Assembly (NCBI RefSeq): GCF_007923255.1
Contig: NZ_VOHJ01000005.1
Span: forward strand, 59,257-123,256
Direction of reading: 5' to 3'
Length of the DNA: 64,000 nt
DNA from: Vulcaniibacterium thermophilum
GTDB lineage: Bacteria > Pseudomonadota > Gammaproteobacteria > Xanthomonadales > Xanthomonadaceae
In this document: positions 44,057 to 53,882 of the stretch, one piece after another
How positions within the stretch are numbered: position 1 is the stretch's first letter
How the letters are laid out: every line of letters starts with the position of its first letter
The notes under the pieces: generated by a model
Database searches by the model: none
What the model was told of the DNA's origin: nothing
Seen by the model: only the letters and a program-made list of their open reading frames with translations
Translations under genes and position numbers: made by a program

Positions 44057-45540
44057 GCGGGCTGCTCCTCCAGGACGAGGGCCGGTTCGCGCACCCACAG
44101 CACGCACAGGCCGGAGACGATCATGCTGACGCCGCCGATCGCCAAGGCGTAGATCGGCTGCCCCGCGAAACCGGCCTTCAGCAGGAAGCCGAGCACGCTG
44201 GCGGCGACGAGCTGCGGGATCACGATGAAGAAGTTGAAGATGCCCATGTACACGCCCATCTTCGCCGCCGGCACGCTGTCGGAAAGCAGCGCGTAGGGCA
44301 GCGACAGGATCGACGCCCAGGCGAAGCCGACGCCGACCATCGACAGCAGCAGCCAGTCGGGATCGCGGATCCACAGGAACGACAGCAGGCCGAGCCCGCC
44401 GAGCGCGCAGTTGATCAGATGCGTCAGCCGCAGGCCGAGCCGGCGCGTCATCGGCGGGATCAGCACCGCCGCCAGCGCGGCGAAGCCGTTGTAGGCGGCG
44501 AACAGCACGCCGACCCAGTTCGCGCCCTCGTTGTACGCGGCCGAGGTGGTGTCGCTGCTGCCGAAGTGCACCGAGGTCACCGCGCCGGTGGTGTAGATCC
44601 ACATCGCGAACAGCGCGAACCAGGAGAAGAACTGCACCACCGCGAGCCGGCGCATCGTGCCGGGCATGGTCTGCAGGTCGCGCATGATGCCGGCGAACAT
44701 GCGCTCGGGCCGTGCGCGGCGGGCGAGCAGGAACAGCGCGCCGACCGCGGCGAGGCCGCCCGCGAGCACGTAGAGCTGGCGGTCGAGCGCGAACTGGCGG
44801 ATCGCCGCCACGCCGGCAAGCCCGATCGCCAGCAGCGCGATCGCCAGCCCCGGCCCGCGCGCCGGCGGGGCTTGATCGCGCACCGGCGGCTGGGCGTCGT
44901 CGAACCGCGCCAGTTGCTCCGGCGGATACTCGCGCGTGCTGAGCACGGTCCACAGGATCGCGCCGAACATCACCGCACCGCCCAGGTAGAACGCGTAGCG
45001 CACGGTGTCCGGCACCTCGCCGGCGGCGGCGGTGTTGCCGACGCCGGCCTTCGCCAGCAGCCACGGCAGCAGGCTCGCCACCACCGAGCCGACGCCGATG
45101 AAGAAGCTCTGCATCGCGTAGCCGCCGGCGCGCTGCGCGGGCGGCAACTGGTCGCCGACGAAGGCGCGGAACGGCTCCATCGAGACGTTGATCGAGGCAT
45201 CGAGGATCCACAGCAGGCCGGCGGCGATCCACAGCGTCGGCGAGTTGGGCATCGCGAAGAGCGCCAGCGTCGCCAGCACCGCGCCGATCAGGAAGTACGG
45301 CCGGCGCCGGCCGAGCCGGGTCCAGGTGCGATCGGACAGGTAGCCGACGATCGGCTGCACCAGCAGCCCGGTCAGCGGCGCGGCGATCCACAGCATCGGG
45401 ATGTCGTCCATCGGCGCGCCGAGCGTCTCGAAGATCCGGCTGACGTTCGCGTTCTGCAGCGCGAAGCCGAACTGGATGCCCAGGAAGCCGAAGCACATGT
45501 TCCAGATCTGCCAGAACGACAGCCGGGGTTTCGCGGTCAT
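44053..45540 (-). CDS. MFS sugar transporter (maltodextrin)
   Basis: A 495-residue major-facilitator protein with about 12 hydrophobic helices. It has SFWQIWNMCFGFLGIQFGFA at the N-terminus and the loop YLSDRTWTRLGRRRPYFLIGA, typical of the GPH/SLC45-like sugar permeases found in maltose loci of alpha- and gammaproteobacteria. It would move maltose or maltodextrins across the inner membrane. It overlaps both neighbours by four bases (glycosidase upstream, amylase downstream), so all three proteins are made from one coupled transcript. Confidence 0.9.
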   Translation of the reverse strand: MTAKPRLSFWQIWNMCFGFLGIQFGFALQNANVSRIFETLGAPMDDIPMLWIAAPLTGLLVQPIVGYLSDRTWTRLGRRRPYFLIGAVLATLALFAMPNSPTLWIAAGLLWILDASINVSMEPFRAFVGDQLPPAQRAGGYAMQSFFIGVGSVVASLLPWLLAKAGVGNTAAAGEVPDTVRYAFYLGGAVMFGAILWTVLSTREYPPEQLARFDDAQPPVRDQAPPARGPGLAIALLAIGLAGVAAIRQFALDRQLYVLAGGLAAVGALFLLARRARPERMFAGIMRDLQTMPGTMRRLAVVQFFSWFALFAMWIYTTGAVTSVHFGSSDTTSAAYNEGANWVGVLFAAYNGFAALAAVLIPPMTRRLGLRLTHLINCALGGLGLLSFLWIRDPDWLLLSMVGVGFAWASILSLPYALLSDSVPAAKMGVYMGIFNFFIVIPQLVAASVLGFLLKAGFAGQPIYALAIGGVSMIVSGLCVLWVREPALVLEEQPA

Positions 45541-47750
45541 TCGCGTTCCTCGTCGATGGGCGCGGCGTCGATCGGCTCGATCACCAGCGCCTGGATGTCC
45601 GCCGCGTTCAGCGGCCCGCTCTCGCCGCCCGCGCCGCCGGTGTAGCGGGCGAAGTGGTCGAGATCGCTCATGTTGAGCCCGTCCTCCAGCGCGAAGCGGC
45701 AGTCCGCGCCGGCGGCCGCGCGGAACGTCCACGCGGTGGAATCCTGCACCCGCACGCTGTGCGGCATCACCACCGGGCCGGCCTGCACGGGCTGGTCCGC
45801 GCATGCGATGCGCCAGCGTTTCACCGCGGCGGTGATCCCGGTGTTGATCGGCCCGTGCGGATTGGCGTAACGCAGGTGCAGCCGGTAGCGGCCCGCGCGT
45901 GGCGCCTGCCAGCGCCAGTCGCCGCGGCCGGGCAGCACGTGCTCGGGGCCGAGGCAGCGCATGGGGCCGTGCAGCGATTCCAGCCCGCGCGCATCCACGC
46001 GGGTGAGGCTCAGGCAACGGCGGGCGCCGCGGTCGGCGAGCAGGTGCTCCGTGGCGGTGGCGCCCGCCTCGGCCACGCGCCGGCCATCGACGTACAGCCG
46101 CGTGTGCGCCGGCAGCGCGATGCGCCATTGCGTCCCCGCTGCGGTCACCTGTGGCGCGTCCGGCGCGGGGGGCGCGACCAGCGCGGCGTCGAGCGGCGCA
46201 TCCGCCGCAGCGGCGGCCGGCGTGCCCACCAGCTGCACGCGCAGCGTGTCGCCCTGCACCTGCATGGGACCTGCGACCAGCAACGCGCCCTCCGCATCGC
46301 GCGGGCGCAGCAGCGTCACCGTGCGCCGGCCGAGCCGCAGCGAGATCGCTTCGCGCTCGCCGAACAGCAGCGGCAGCAGCGCGCGCGGCAGCTTCGGCAC
46401 GACCTGGCCGTCCGCCTGCAGGCCGAACACGCCCTGGATGACCATGTCGAGGTAGCCGGCGAGCGACCACAGTTGCCGCTCCGAGTTCACCACCGGTCCG
46501 CTCAGCGCGCCGTCCTCGACGCGCACGGCCTGGGTGGTCAGCTCGTAGTTCTCCATGTGCGAGCCGGCCAGCGCCGCGCCGCGCATCAGCGAGCGGATCT
46601 CGTGCTCGATGCGCCCGGCATCGCCGGTCATGCGCGCGGCACGCAGGGCATAGGCGCTGACGAACGGCCAGATCGCGCGGTTGTGGTAGATCGCCACGCC
46701 CGGCTGCTGCGGCCAGATCACCGGACTGCCGGCCTCGGCGTGCGGATAGCGGGCCAGTGCGCGCCGCGCGCGTTCCGGCGGCGCGATGCCGGCGGTGACG
46801 ACCAGCGCGGTGCCGAGCAGGTCGTAGGCCTCGAACGGCACCGGGTGCGCGGCGGAGCCGATGTAGCTCATGTACAGCCCGCGGTCCTCGCGCCAGAAGC
46901 GGGCATCGATGGCGCGGCGCAGGGCGTCCGCCTGGCGGGCGTATTCCGTCGCGCGCGCATCGCCACGCCCGCGCGCCATCCTCTCGGCCAGCCGCAGCGC
47001 GCGGTAGTGCAGCACGTTGGTGGACAGCGCGAACGATTCGGCGATGAAGCGCACGTCGTCCCTCGTCCACGGCGGGTAGCTCTGCTCGCGCCAGTCGAGG
47101 AACGAGGTCTCGCCGCGGTAGAGGCCGACCTGCGGATCGAACGCATAGACGCGGTCGTGCGCGAGCGTGTCGGTCAGCGCGCGCCAGACCTCCTCGGCGA
47201 ACGCCGGATCGCCCAGCAGCGATTCGGCGGCGAGGAACCACACCACGCGGTCGGTGCTGACCGGCCAACTGCCGCCGCTGCCGGTGTCCTGCGCGACCAC
47301 GCGCGCGGCCGGCAGCTTCGGGTTGCGCACATCGCCCAGCTTGAAGCGCAGCGCGGCGCGCGTGCGCTCGGGCTCCAGCCGCGCCAGCGCCAGATCGGCG
47401 GCATAGGACACGTCGCGCGTCCACACGTACGGCCACTTCTCGCCGGTCTCGAAGCACTCGCAGGGAATCGGTGCACCGTGCGCGAACGCGCCGTCGCGGA
47501 TGACCTCGACCTTGGCCTGCTCCAGCTCCGCCTGCGCGAGCGCGAACAGCGCATCGAACATCGGACTTGCGGTCTCGCTGCGCAGGCGCGGCGCGGGGAT
47601 CGTCACCTCGCGCTCCGGCGTGCGCAGGCGATAGCCGTCGGCGACGACGTGCGCGCTCGCCTCGCGTCCGCGCCAGCGGATGGCGTCGGCGTCGGGCGCC
47701 TGCGCGGTCGCCGCCGCGGTGGCGGCCACCAGCCAGAAGGTGATGCTCAT
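45537..47750 (-). CDS. Exported six-hairpin glycosidase-like protein
   Basis: A 737-residue exported protein with a signal peptide (ITFWLVAATAAATAQA). The (alpha/alpha)6 barrel (about 30-470) contains CFETGEKWPYVWTRDVSYAADLALA, in which RD is a glucoamylase/GH63-like active-site feature, and VNSERQLWSLAGYLDMVIQGVFG. A C-terminal beta-rich part (about 480-737) may bind carbohydrate. Its substrate is unknown; by context it acts on maltodextrins or their derivatives. The GH family was not resolved by eye. First gene of the operon that starts beside the operator at 47828-47849. Confidence 0.75.
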   Translation of the reverse strand: MSITFWLVAATAAATAQAPDADAIRWRGREASAHVVADGYRLRTPEREVTIPAPRLRSETASPMFDALFALAQAELEQAKVEVIRDGAFAHGAPIPCECFETGEKWPYVWTRDVSYAADLALARLEPERTRAALRFKLGDVRNPKLPAARVVAQDTGSGGSWPVSTDRVVWFLAAESLLGDPAFAEEVWRALTDTLAHDRVYAFDPQVGLYRGETSFLDWREQSYPPWTRDDVRFIAESFALSTNVLHYRALRLAERMARGRGDARATEYARQADALRRAIDARFWREDRGLYMSYIGSAAHPVPFEAYDLLGTALVVTAGIAPPERARRALARYPHAEAGSPVIWPQQPGVAIYHNRAIWPFVSAYALRAARMTGDAGRIEHEIRSLMRGAALAGSHMENYELTTQAVRVEDGALSGPVVNSERQLWSLAGYLDMVIQGVFGLQADGQVVPKLPRALLPLLFGEREAISLRLGRRTVTLLRPRDAEGALLVAGPMQVQGDTLRVQLVGTPAAAAADAPLDAALVAPPAPDAPQVTAAGTQWRIALPAHTRLYVDGRRVAEAGATATEHLLADRGARRCLSLTRVDARGLESLHGPMRCLGPEHVLPGRGDWRWQAPRAGRYRLHLRYANPHGPINTGITAAVKRWRIACADQPVQAGPVVMPHSVRVQDSTAWTFRAAAGADCRFALEDGLNMSDLDHFARYTGGAGGESGPLNAADIQALVIEPIDAAPIDEERE

Positions 47751-47827
47751 GCGCGCGCGGCGTCTCCTCGTTCGCGGCCGGGCCGCGTCGCGTCCGCATG
47801 GTAGTGCGGCGCCGCTTTGCACAATTC

Positions 47828-47849
47828 CGCATGAATACGTATTCATGCG
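47828..47849. promoter_or_regulatory. 22-bp perfect palindrome, predicted LacI-family operator 1
   Basis: The core ATGAATACGTATTCAT (47831-47846) is a perfect palindrome that extends three further bases on each side. It lies in the 189-bp region between the divergent six-hairpin glycosidase operon (start 47750) and the alpha-glucosidase gene (start 47940), so one site can control both. The same motif recurs at 51171 and, with one or two changes, at 58998 and 59025. Confidence 0.85.
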
Positions 47850-47939
47850 ATCGCCCGCGACACGGACGCGATGTGCGACCGCGCGGCGTGGAATAGTGCG
47901 CGCCTCGCGAGTGCATCGGACGAACGACGAGTACGACGG

Positions 47940-49559
47940 ATGGCGACGGCACCCTGGTGGCGCGGCGCGGTGATCTACCAGATCTACCCGCGCAGCTTCC
48001 GCGACAGCGACGGCGACGGCATCGGCGATCTGCCGGGCATCCTCGAGAAGCTCGACTACGTGGCGGGCCTCGGCGTCGATGCGATCTGGATCTCGCCGTT
48101 CTTCAAGTCGCCGATGGCCGACTTCGGCTACGACATCGCCGATTACCGCGCGGTCGATCCGATGTTCGGCACGCTGGAGGATTTCGACCGCGTGCTGCAA
48201 CGCGCGCATGCGCTCGGCCTGAAGGTGATGATCGACCAGGTGCTGAGCCATACCTCCGACCAGCACCCGTGGTTCCAGCAAAGCCGGCAGAGCCGCGACA
48301 ACCCAAAGGCCGACTGGTACGTCTGGGCCGACGCCAAGCCGGACGGCTCGCCGCCCAACAACTGGCTGTCGATTTTCGGCGGCGTGGCCTGGCAGTGGGA
48401 GCCGCGGCGCGGGCAGTACTACCTGCACAACTTCCTGACCTCGCAGCCGGACCTCAACTTCCACAATCCGGAGGTGCGGCGCGCGGTGCTGGACAACGTC
48501 GAGTTCTGGCTTCAGCGCGGCGTCGACGGCCTGCGGCTGGATGCGATCAACTTCTGCTTCCACGACCGCCTGCTGCGCGACAACCCGCCCAAGCCGCCGG
48601 AGCTGCGCGTCGGGCGCGGCTTCAGCCCCGACAACCCGTACGCGTTCCAGTACCACTGGCACAACAACACGCAGCCGGAGAACCTCGCTTTCCTCGAGGA
48701 GCTGCGCGCGCTGATGGACCGCTATCCGGGCACCGCCGCGCTGGGCGAGATCTCCTCCGAGGATTCGCTGGCGACGATGGACGAGTACACCCGCGCCGGT
48801 CGCCTGCACATGGGCTACAGCTTCGAGCTGCTGACCGAGGACGCCTCGGCCGCCTACATCCGCGCCACCGTCGAGCGGCTGGAGGCGCAGATGAAGGAAG
48901 GCTGGCCGTGCTGGTCGATCAGCAACCACGACGTCGCCCGCGTGGCCAGCCGCTGGCATCCGGGCGGCACGGTGCCGCCGCACTTCGCCACCCAACTGAG
49001 CGCGATGGTGTGCTCGCTGCGCGGCTCGGTGTGCGTGTACCAGGGCGAGGAACTGGGGCTGCCGGAAGCGGAGCTGCCGTTCGAGGCGTTGCAGGACCCC
49101 TACGGCATCGCGTTCTGGCCCACCTTCAAGGGCCGCGACGACTGCCGCACGCCGATGCCGTGGACCGACGCGCCCGATGCCGGCTTCAGCAGCGGCCGGC
49201 CGTGGCTGCCGGTGCCCGAGGCGCACCGGCCGCTGGCGGTGTCGCGGCAGGAGGCCGACCCGGCCTCGCCGCTCAACGCGTTCCGCCGCTTCCTGCGCTG
49301 GCGGCGCGCGCAGCCGGTGCTGGTGCACGGCGACATCGCCTTCCTCGACGCGCCCGAACCGCTGCTGGCGTTCCGCCGCACGCACGCCGGCAGCGCCGTG
49401 CTGGCGGTGTTCAACCTCGGCGAGCGCGAGGCGCGCTGGCCCCTGCCGGACGGCTGCCGGCCGCGCGCGCTGGACGGCCACGGCCTGCCGACCGGCGTGA
49501 TCGACGGCAGCGTGCTGGTGCTGCCGCCGCGCGGCGTCTACTTCGGCCGCCTCGACTGA
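47940..49559 (+). CDS. Cytoplasmic GH13 alpha-glucosidase (oligo-1,6/alpha-1,4)
   Basis: A 539-residue GH13 enzyme without a signal peptide. The start WWRGAVIYQIYPRSFRDSDG is typical of alpha-glucosidase and oligo-1,6-glucosidase subfamilies. Nucleophile Asp in DGLRLDAINF, acid/base Glu in ALGEISSE, third Asp in SNHDVARV. It resembles the xanthomonad GH13_23 alpha-glucosidases and would split imported maltose and maltodextrins into glucose. I chose the ATG at 47940, which directly precedes the conserved start; longer in-frame starts enter the operator region. Confidence 0.92.
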   Translation: MATAPWWRGAVIYQIYPRSFRDSDGDGIGDLPGILEKLDYVAGLGVDAIWISPFFKSPMADFGYDIADYRAVDPMFGTLEDFDRVLQRAHALGLKVMIDQVLSHTSDQHPWFQQSRQSRDNPKADWYVWADAKPDGSPPNNWLSIFGGVAWQWEPRRGQYYLHNFLTSQPDLNFHNPEVRRAVLDNVEFWLQRGVDGLRLDAINFCFHDRLLRDNPPKPPELRVGRGFSPDNPYAFQYHWHNNTQPENLAFLEELRALMDRYPGTAALGEISSEDSLATMDEYTRAGRLHMGYSFELLTEDASAAYIRATVERLEAQMKEGWPCWSISNHDVARVASRWHPGGTVPPHFATQLSAMVCSLRGSVCVYQGEELGLPEAELPFEALQDPYGIAFWPTFKGRDDCRTPMPWTDAPDAGFSSGRPWLPVPEAHRPLAVSRQEADPASPLNAFRRFLRWRRAQPVLVHGDIAFLDAPEPLLAFRRTHAGSAVLAVFNLGEREARWPLPDGCRPRALDGHGLPTGVIDGSVLVLPPRGVYFGRLD

Positions 49560-49581
49560 GCCGGGCGTGCGCGCACGCCGC

Positions 49582-51099
49582 CTACGCGACCGCTTCCGTC
49601 CGCGCCGCGCAATGGCGGGCGATGAAGTCCTCGTGCGCCGGCATCACGCCGACCGCGTTGTCGAGCACGGCTTTGGTGCGCGCCATGAACTCCGCCAGCT
49701 CGTCCGCGCCGAGACCATCGACGATCGGATGATGATGCGCGGGCAGGATGCGCTGGCCGACCATCACCTGCAGCCAGCCGACCTCGGTGAACAGCTCCTC
49801 GCGTTCGCGCACGATGCGGCCGCTGCTGCGGAACAGGTCGAGCTTGGCCTGCAGGGTGTCCGGGATCGCCATCGAGCGGCATTCGCGCCAGAACGGCGTG
49901 TCCTCGCGCTCGGTGGCGATGTAGTGCAGGATCAGGAAATCGCGCGCGCGCTCGAACTCGAAGCGGCTCTGCCGGTTGTATTCGGCGATCTCCACCGGGC
50001 TGAAGCGGCGGTCGGGGAACAGCGCCACCAGCCGCGCGATGCCGGCCTGGATGAAGTGGATGCTGGTCGATTCCAGCGGCTCCATGAAGCCGCTCGCCAG
50101 ACCGATCGCCACCACGTTGCGGTTCCAGAACTGCCGGCGCATGCCGGTGACGAAGCGCAGCGGACGCGGCTCGGCCAGCGGCGCGCCGTCGAGATGGGCG
50201 AGCAGCGTCGCGGCCGCCTCGTCGTCGCTGACGAAGCGGCTGCAATAGACGTAGCCGTTGCCGATCCGGTGCTGCAGCGGAATGCGCCACTGCCAGCCGG
50301 CGGCGCGCGCGGTGGCGCGGGTGTACGGCGTCAGCGGCCGCACCGGTTCGCACGGCACCGCCAGCGCGCGGTCGCACGGCAGCCAGTGCGACCAGTCCTC
50401 GTAGCCGGTCTTCAGCGCCTGCTCGATCAGCAGCCCGCGGAAGCCGGAGCAGTCGACGAACAGCTCGCCCTCGATGCGTTCGCCGCTTTCCAGCACCACC
50501 GCCTCGACGAAGCCGTCCTCGGCGCGCAGGCGCACGTCGCGGATGCGGCCTTCGGTGCGGCGCACGCCGAGGCGCTCGGCGTACTCGCGCAGGTAGCGCG
50601 CGTACAGCCCGGCGTCGAAATGGAAGGCGTAGGCGATGCGGCCCAGCGGCGAATCGGGCATCGCCACCGGCCGCATGAAACGGTTTCGCACGCCGGCCAG
50701 GTTGGCGAACACGTAATCGCCCAGCGGGCCCGCGCGGCCCATCCGGTGCGCCTTCGCCCAGTACTGGTGGAACGGCACCAGGCCGAGATCGCGTCCGCCG
50801 ACCGGGCCGAACGCATGCATGTAGACGTCGCCCGGCCGCGCCCAGTCGACGAACTGGATGCCGAGCTTGAACGTGCCCTGCGTGCGGCGCACGAAGTCGT
50901 CCTCGTCCAGCCCGAGCAGGGCGTTGAACAGGCGGATCTGCGGAATCGTCGCCTCGCCCACGCCGACCGTGCCGATCTCGTCGGACTCGATCAGGCGGAT
51001 GCGCAACTGCGTCCCCATCAGCTTCGCCAGCGCGGCGGCGGTCATCCAGCCGGCCGTGCCACCGCCGACGATCACCACATCGCGAACCGGACCGTCCAT
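49582..51099 (-). CDS. Flavin-dependent tryptophan-halogenase-like protein
   Basis: A 505-residue flavin-dependent halogenase homologue. The FAD motif is IVGGGTAGW (9-17), the halogenase signature GWQWRIP (268-274) is intact, and the two catalytic residues can be placed: Lys78 in GTFKLG and Glu343 in EPLESTS, which match Lys79 and Glu346 of PrnA. It would need FADH2 from a flavin reductase, not seen here. Its substrate is unknown. Such genes recur in TonB-receptor carbohydrate loci of Xanthomonadales and Caulobacterales. It is divergent from the pullulanase gene, with an operator in between. Confidence 0.88.
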   Translation of the reverse strand: MDGPVRDVVIVGGGTAGWMTAAALAKLMGTQLRIRLIESDEIGTVGVGEATIPQIRLFNALLGLDEDDFVRRTQGTFKLGIQFVDWARPGDVYMHAFGPVGGRDLGLVPFHQYWAKAHRMGRAGPLGDYVFANLAGVRNRFMRPVAMPDSPLGRIAYAFHFDAGLYARYLREYAERLGVRRTEGRIRDVRLRAEDGFVEAVVLESGERIEGELFVDCSGFRGLLIEQALKTGYEDWSHWLPCDRALAVPCEPVRPLTPYTRATARAAGWQWRIPLQHRIGNGYVYCSRFVSDDEAAATLLAHLDGAPLAEPRPLRFVTGMRRQFWNRNVVAIGLASGFMEPLESTSIHFIQAGIARLVALFPDRRFSPVEIAEYNRQSRFEFERARDFLILHYIATEREDTPFWRECRSMAIPDTLQAKLDLFRSSGRIVREREELFTEVGWLQVMVGQRILPAHHHPIVDGLGADELAEFMARTKAVLDNAVGVMPAHEDFIARHCAARTEAVA

Positions 51100-51170
51100 C
51101 CCCTCACCCTGCGTCTGCAAGCCCGGGCAGCCTACGCGATGCCGCGGGCGCACGAACACGAGGCGATCGC

Positions 51171-51186
51171 ATGAAGACGTATTCAT
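51171..51186. promoter_or_regulatory. Predicted LacI-family operator 2, over a start codon
   Basis: ATGAAGACGTATTCAT differs from the perfect palindrome (47831-47846) at one position. It includes the start codon of the pullulanase gene (ATG 51171) and lies about 70 bp upstream of the halogenase start on the other strand. Repressor binding here could block both divergent genes. Confidence 0.75.
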
Positions 51187-53882
51187 CCGCCGGGCTGGCG
51201 CTCGGGCTGGCGCTATCGCTCACCGCCCGCGCGCACGCCGGCCCGCCGCTGGCGACCTGCGACCAGGACGTGCCGGCGCGGACGCTGATCGCGCAACGCG
51301 ATGGCGAAACGCCGCCCGCGCGCGCGCACTGGCTCGACGGCCGGCGCCTGCGCTGGCCGGGGGCGCCGGCCGACGCCCGCTATGCGCTCTACGTCTCGCA
51401 CGCCGCCGCGCTGGTCGCCAAGCCGGGCGCGCCGGTGGCGGGGTCCGACCAGCGCCTCGCACTCGAGGCGGACGACGAACCGCTGCCGCCCGCGCTCGCC
51501 GCGCGCTTCCGCTTCGTCGGCGACGGTGCGGCGTTGCGCCTGCGCGACGCGGACGAGGCGGCGCTGCGCGCGCTGCACCGCGGCCAGGTGCTGCTGGTGC
51601 GCGAGGACGACGCCGGCCGCGTGCTGGAAGCCACCCGCCTCCAGCACGCCGGCGCGCTCGACGATCTGTTCGCCGCCGCCGAGCCGCTCGCCTTCGGCGC
51701 GTTCCCCACGCCGGCGCAGACGCTGTTCCGGCTGTGGGCGCCGACCGCGCGCGCGGTGTCGGTCTGCCTGTATCCGGACGCCGCCGCGCCCGCGCGCGAA
51801 CGGCGCGCGCTGCGCCTCGATCCGCGCACCGGCGCGTGGTCGCTGGCGCTGCCCGGCGACCGCAGCGGCGCGTACTACCGCTATCTGGTGGAGGTGTACG
51901 TGCCGGGCGTGGGCATCGTCCGCAACGCGGTCACCGACCCGTACTCGGTCAGCCTGAGCGCCGATTCGCGACGCAGCTACGTGGCCGACCTCGACGCGCC
52001 CGCGCTCAAGCCCGCCGGCTGGGACGGCGCGCCGCGGCCCGCGCCGCTGACGGCCATGACCGATCTGGCGGTGTACGAACTGCACGTGCGCGACTTCTCG
52101 CGCGACGACGCCACCGTGCCGGTCGCCCACCGCGGCAAGTACCTCGGCTTCACCCACCCCGACAGCGCGGGCATGCGCCACCTGCGCGCGCTGGCCGAAG
52201 CCGGCATCACCGACGTGCACCTGCTGCCGGTGTTCGACATCGCCACCGTGCCGGAGCGCGGCTGCGCGACGCCCGCCATTCCGCGCGCCGCGCCCGACGG
52301 CGAGGCGCAGCAGGCGGCGGTGACGGCCGCGAAGGCGCGCGACTGTTTCAACTGGGGTTACGACCCCTACCACTTCAACGCGCCGGAAGGCAGCTACGCG
52401 ACCGACGCCGACGACGGCGCGGTGCGCGTGCGCGAGTTCCGCGCGATGGTGATGGCGCTGCACGCGGCCGGCCTGCGCGTGGGCATGGACGTGGTCTACA
52501 ACCACACCACGACCTCGGGCCAGGCGCCGACTTCGGTGCTCGATCGCATCGTGCCGGGCTACTACCACCGGCTCGACGCCGACGGCCGGGTGGAACGCAG
52601 CACCTGCTGCGAGAACACCGCCACCGAGCACCGCATGATGGCCAAGCTGATGATCGACTCGGCGGTGCTGTGGGCGAAGCACTACCGCATCGACTCGTTC
52701 CGCTTCGACCTGATGGGCCACCAGCCGCGCGAGGCGATGGAGCGCCTGCAGCGCGCGGTGGACGCCGCGGCCGGCCGCCGCATTCCGCTGATCGGCGAGG
52801 GCTGGAACTTCGGCGAGGTCGCCGACGGCGCGCGTTTCGTGCAGGCGGCGCAGCTTTCGCTGGCCGGCGCCGGCATCGCCACCTTCAGCGACCGCGCGCG
52901 CGATGCGATCCGCGGCGGCGGGCCGTCCGACCGCGGCGAGGCGCTGGTCGGCCGCAAGGGCTACGTCAACGGCGGCGCGGAAGGCGACGAGGCGCGCCGT
53001 CTGGCGGATCTGGTCCGCGCGGGCCTGGCCGGCACGCTGCGCGACTACCGCCTGACCCCCGCGGACGGTCGCGAGGCGACGCTCGCGCAGCTCGACTACA
53101 ACGGCCAGCCGGCCGGCTACGCCAGCGCGCCGGGCGAAGTGGTGAACTACGTCGAGAACCACGACAACCAGACGCTGTTCGACATCAACGCGTTCAAGCT
53201 GCCGCGCGACACCTCGCCCGAGGACCGCGCGCGCGTGCAGGTGCTGGCGTTCGCGCTCAACGCCTTCAGCCAGGGCGTGGCGTACTTCCACGCCGGCGGC
53301 GAGCTGCTGCGCTCCAAATCGCTCGACCGCAACAGCTTCGATTCCGGCGACTGGTTCAACCCGCTGGACTGGAGCGGCGCCGACAACGGCTTCGGCCGCG
53401 GTCTGCCGCCGCGCGAAGGCAACGGCGAGGACTGGCCGTGGATGCGTCCGCTGCTGGCCGATGCGCGCATCCGGCCGGGGGCCCGCGAGATCGCGTTCGC
53501 GCGTGGCGCGTTCCTCGACCTGCTGCGCATCCGCCGCAGTTCCCGCCTGTTCCGCCTGCGCACCGCCGACGAGGTGCAGGCGCGGCTGCGTTTCCCGAAC
53601 AGCGGGCCGGGGCAGAACCCGGCGGTGATGGCCGGCCACCTCGACGGCCGCGGCCTGCCGGAGGCCGGCTTCGCCGAAGTGCTGTATCTGGTGAACGTCG
53701 CGCCGACACCGCAGACGCTGACGTTGCGCGAACTGCGCGGGCGTCCGTTCGTGCTGCATCCCGTCCATCGCGCGCCGGACGCCGCCGACCTTCGTGCGCG
53801 CGAGGCGCGCTTCGAGGCCGCCAGCGGCCGCGTCCACGTGCCCGCGCGCACGGCCGTCGTCTTCGTGGTGGAGTCGCGATGA
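51171..53882 (+). CDS. Exported pullulanase-type GH13 debranching enzyme
   Basis: A 903-residue GH13 enzyme of the PulA type (alpha-1,6-glucosidase). It has a signal peptide ([19 protein letters not shown]), an N-terminal beta domain, a CBM48-like domain ([18 protein letters not shown], about 183-200) and the catalytic barrel with [15 protein letters not shown], nucleophile in SFRFDLMGH, acid/base in IGEGWNFGE and [11 protein letters not shown]. It would debranch starch-derived oligosaccharides in the periplasm. The long insertion with [11 protein letters not shown] and SCC-type cysteines is not unusual. The start codon lies inside operator 2, and the stop overlaps the esterase gene by ATGA. 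Confidence 0.92.
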   Translation: MKTYSSAGLALGLALSLTARAHAGPPLATCDQDVPARTLIAQRDGETPPARAHWLDGRRLRWPGAPADARYALYVSHAAALVAKPGAPVAGSDQRLALEADDEPLPPALAARFRFVGDGAALRLRDADEAALRALHRGQVLLVREDDAGRVLEATRLQHAGALDDLFAAAEPLAFGAFPTPAQTLFRLWAPTARAVSVCLYPDAAAPARERRALRLDPRTGAWSLALPGDRSGAYYRYLVEVYVPGVGIVRNAVTDPYSVSLSADSRRSYVADLDAPALKPAGWDGAPRPAPLTAMTDLAVYELHVRDFSRDDATVPVAHRGKYLGFTHPDSAGMRHLRALAEAGITDVHLLPVFDIATVPERGCATPAIPRAAPDGEAQQAAVTAAKARDCFNWGYDPYHFNAPEGSYATDADDGAVRVREFRAMVMALHAAGLRVGMDVVYNHTTTSGQAPTSVLDRIVPGYYHRLDADGRVERSTCCENTATEHRMMAKLMIDSAVLWAKHYRIDSFRFDLMGHQPREAMERLQRAVDAAAGRRIPLIGEGWNFGEVADGARFVQAAQLSLAGAGIATFSDRARDAIRGGGPSDRGEALVGRKGYVNGGAEGDEARRLADLVRAGLAGTLRDYRLTPADGREATLAQLDYNGQPAGYASAPGEVVNYVENHDNQTLFDINAFKLPRDTSPEDRARVQVLAFALNAFSQGVAYFHAGGELLRSKSLDRNSFDSGDWFNPLDWSGADNGFGRGLPPREGNGEDWPWMRPLLADARIRPGAREIAFARGAFLDLLRIRRSSRLFRLRTADEVQARLRFPNSGPGQNPAVMAGHLDGRGLPEAGFAEVLYLVNVAPTPQTLTLRELRGRPFVLHPVHRAPDAADLRAREARFEAASGRVHVPARTAVVFVVESR

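Noticed and set aside
49582..51099. Secondary-metabolite gene cluster around the halogenase.
   Set aside because: There are no synthases, peptide synthetases, or flavin reductase; all neighbours are carbohydrate genes.
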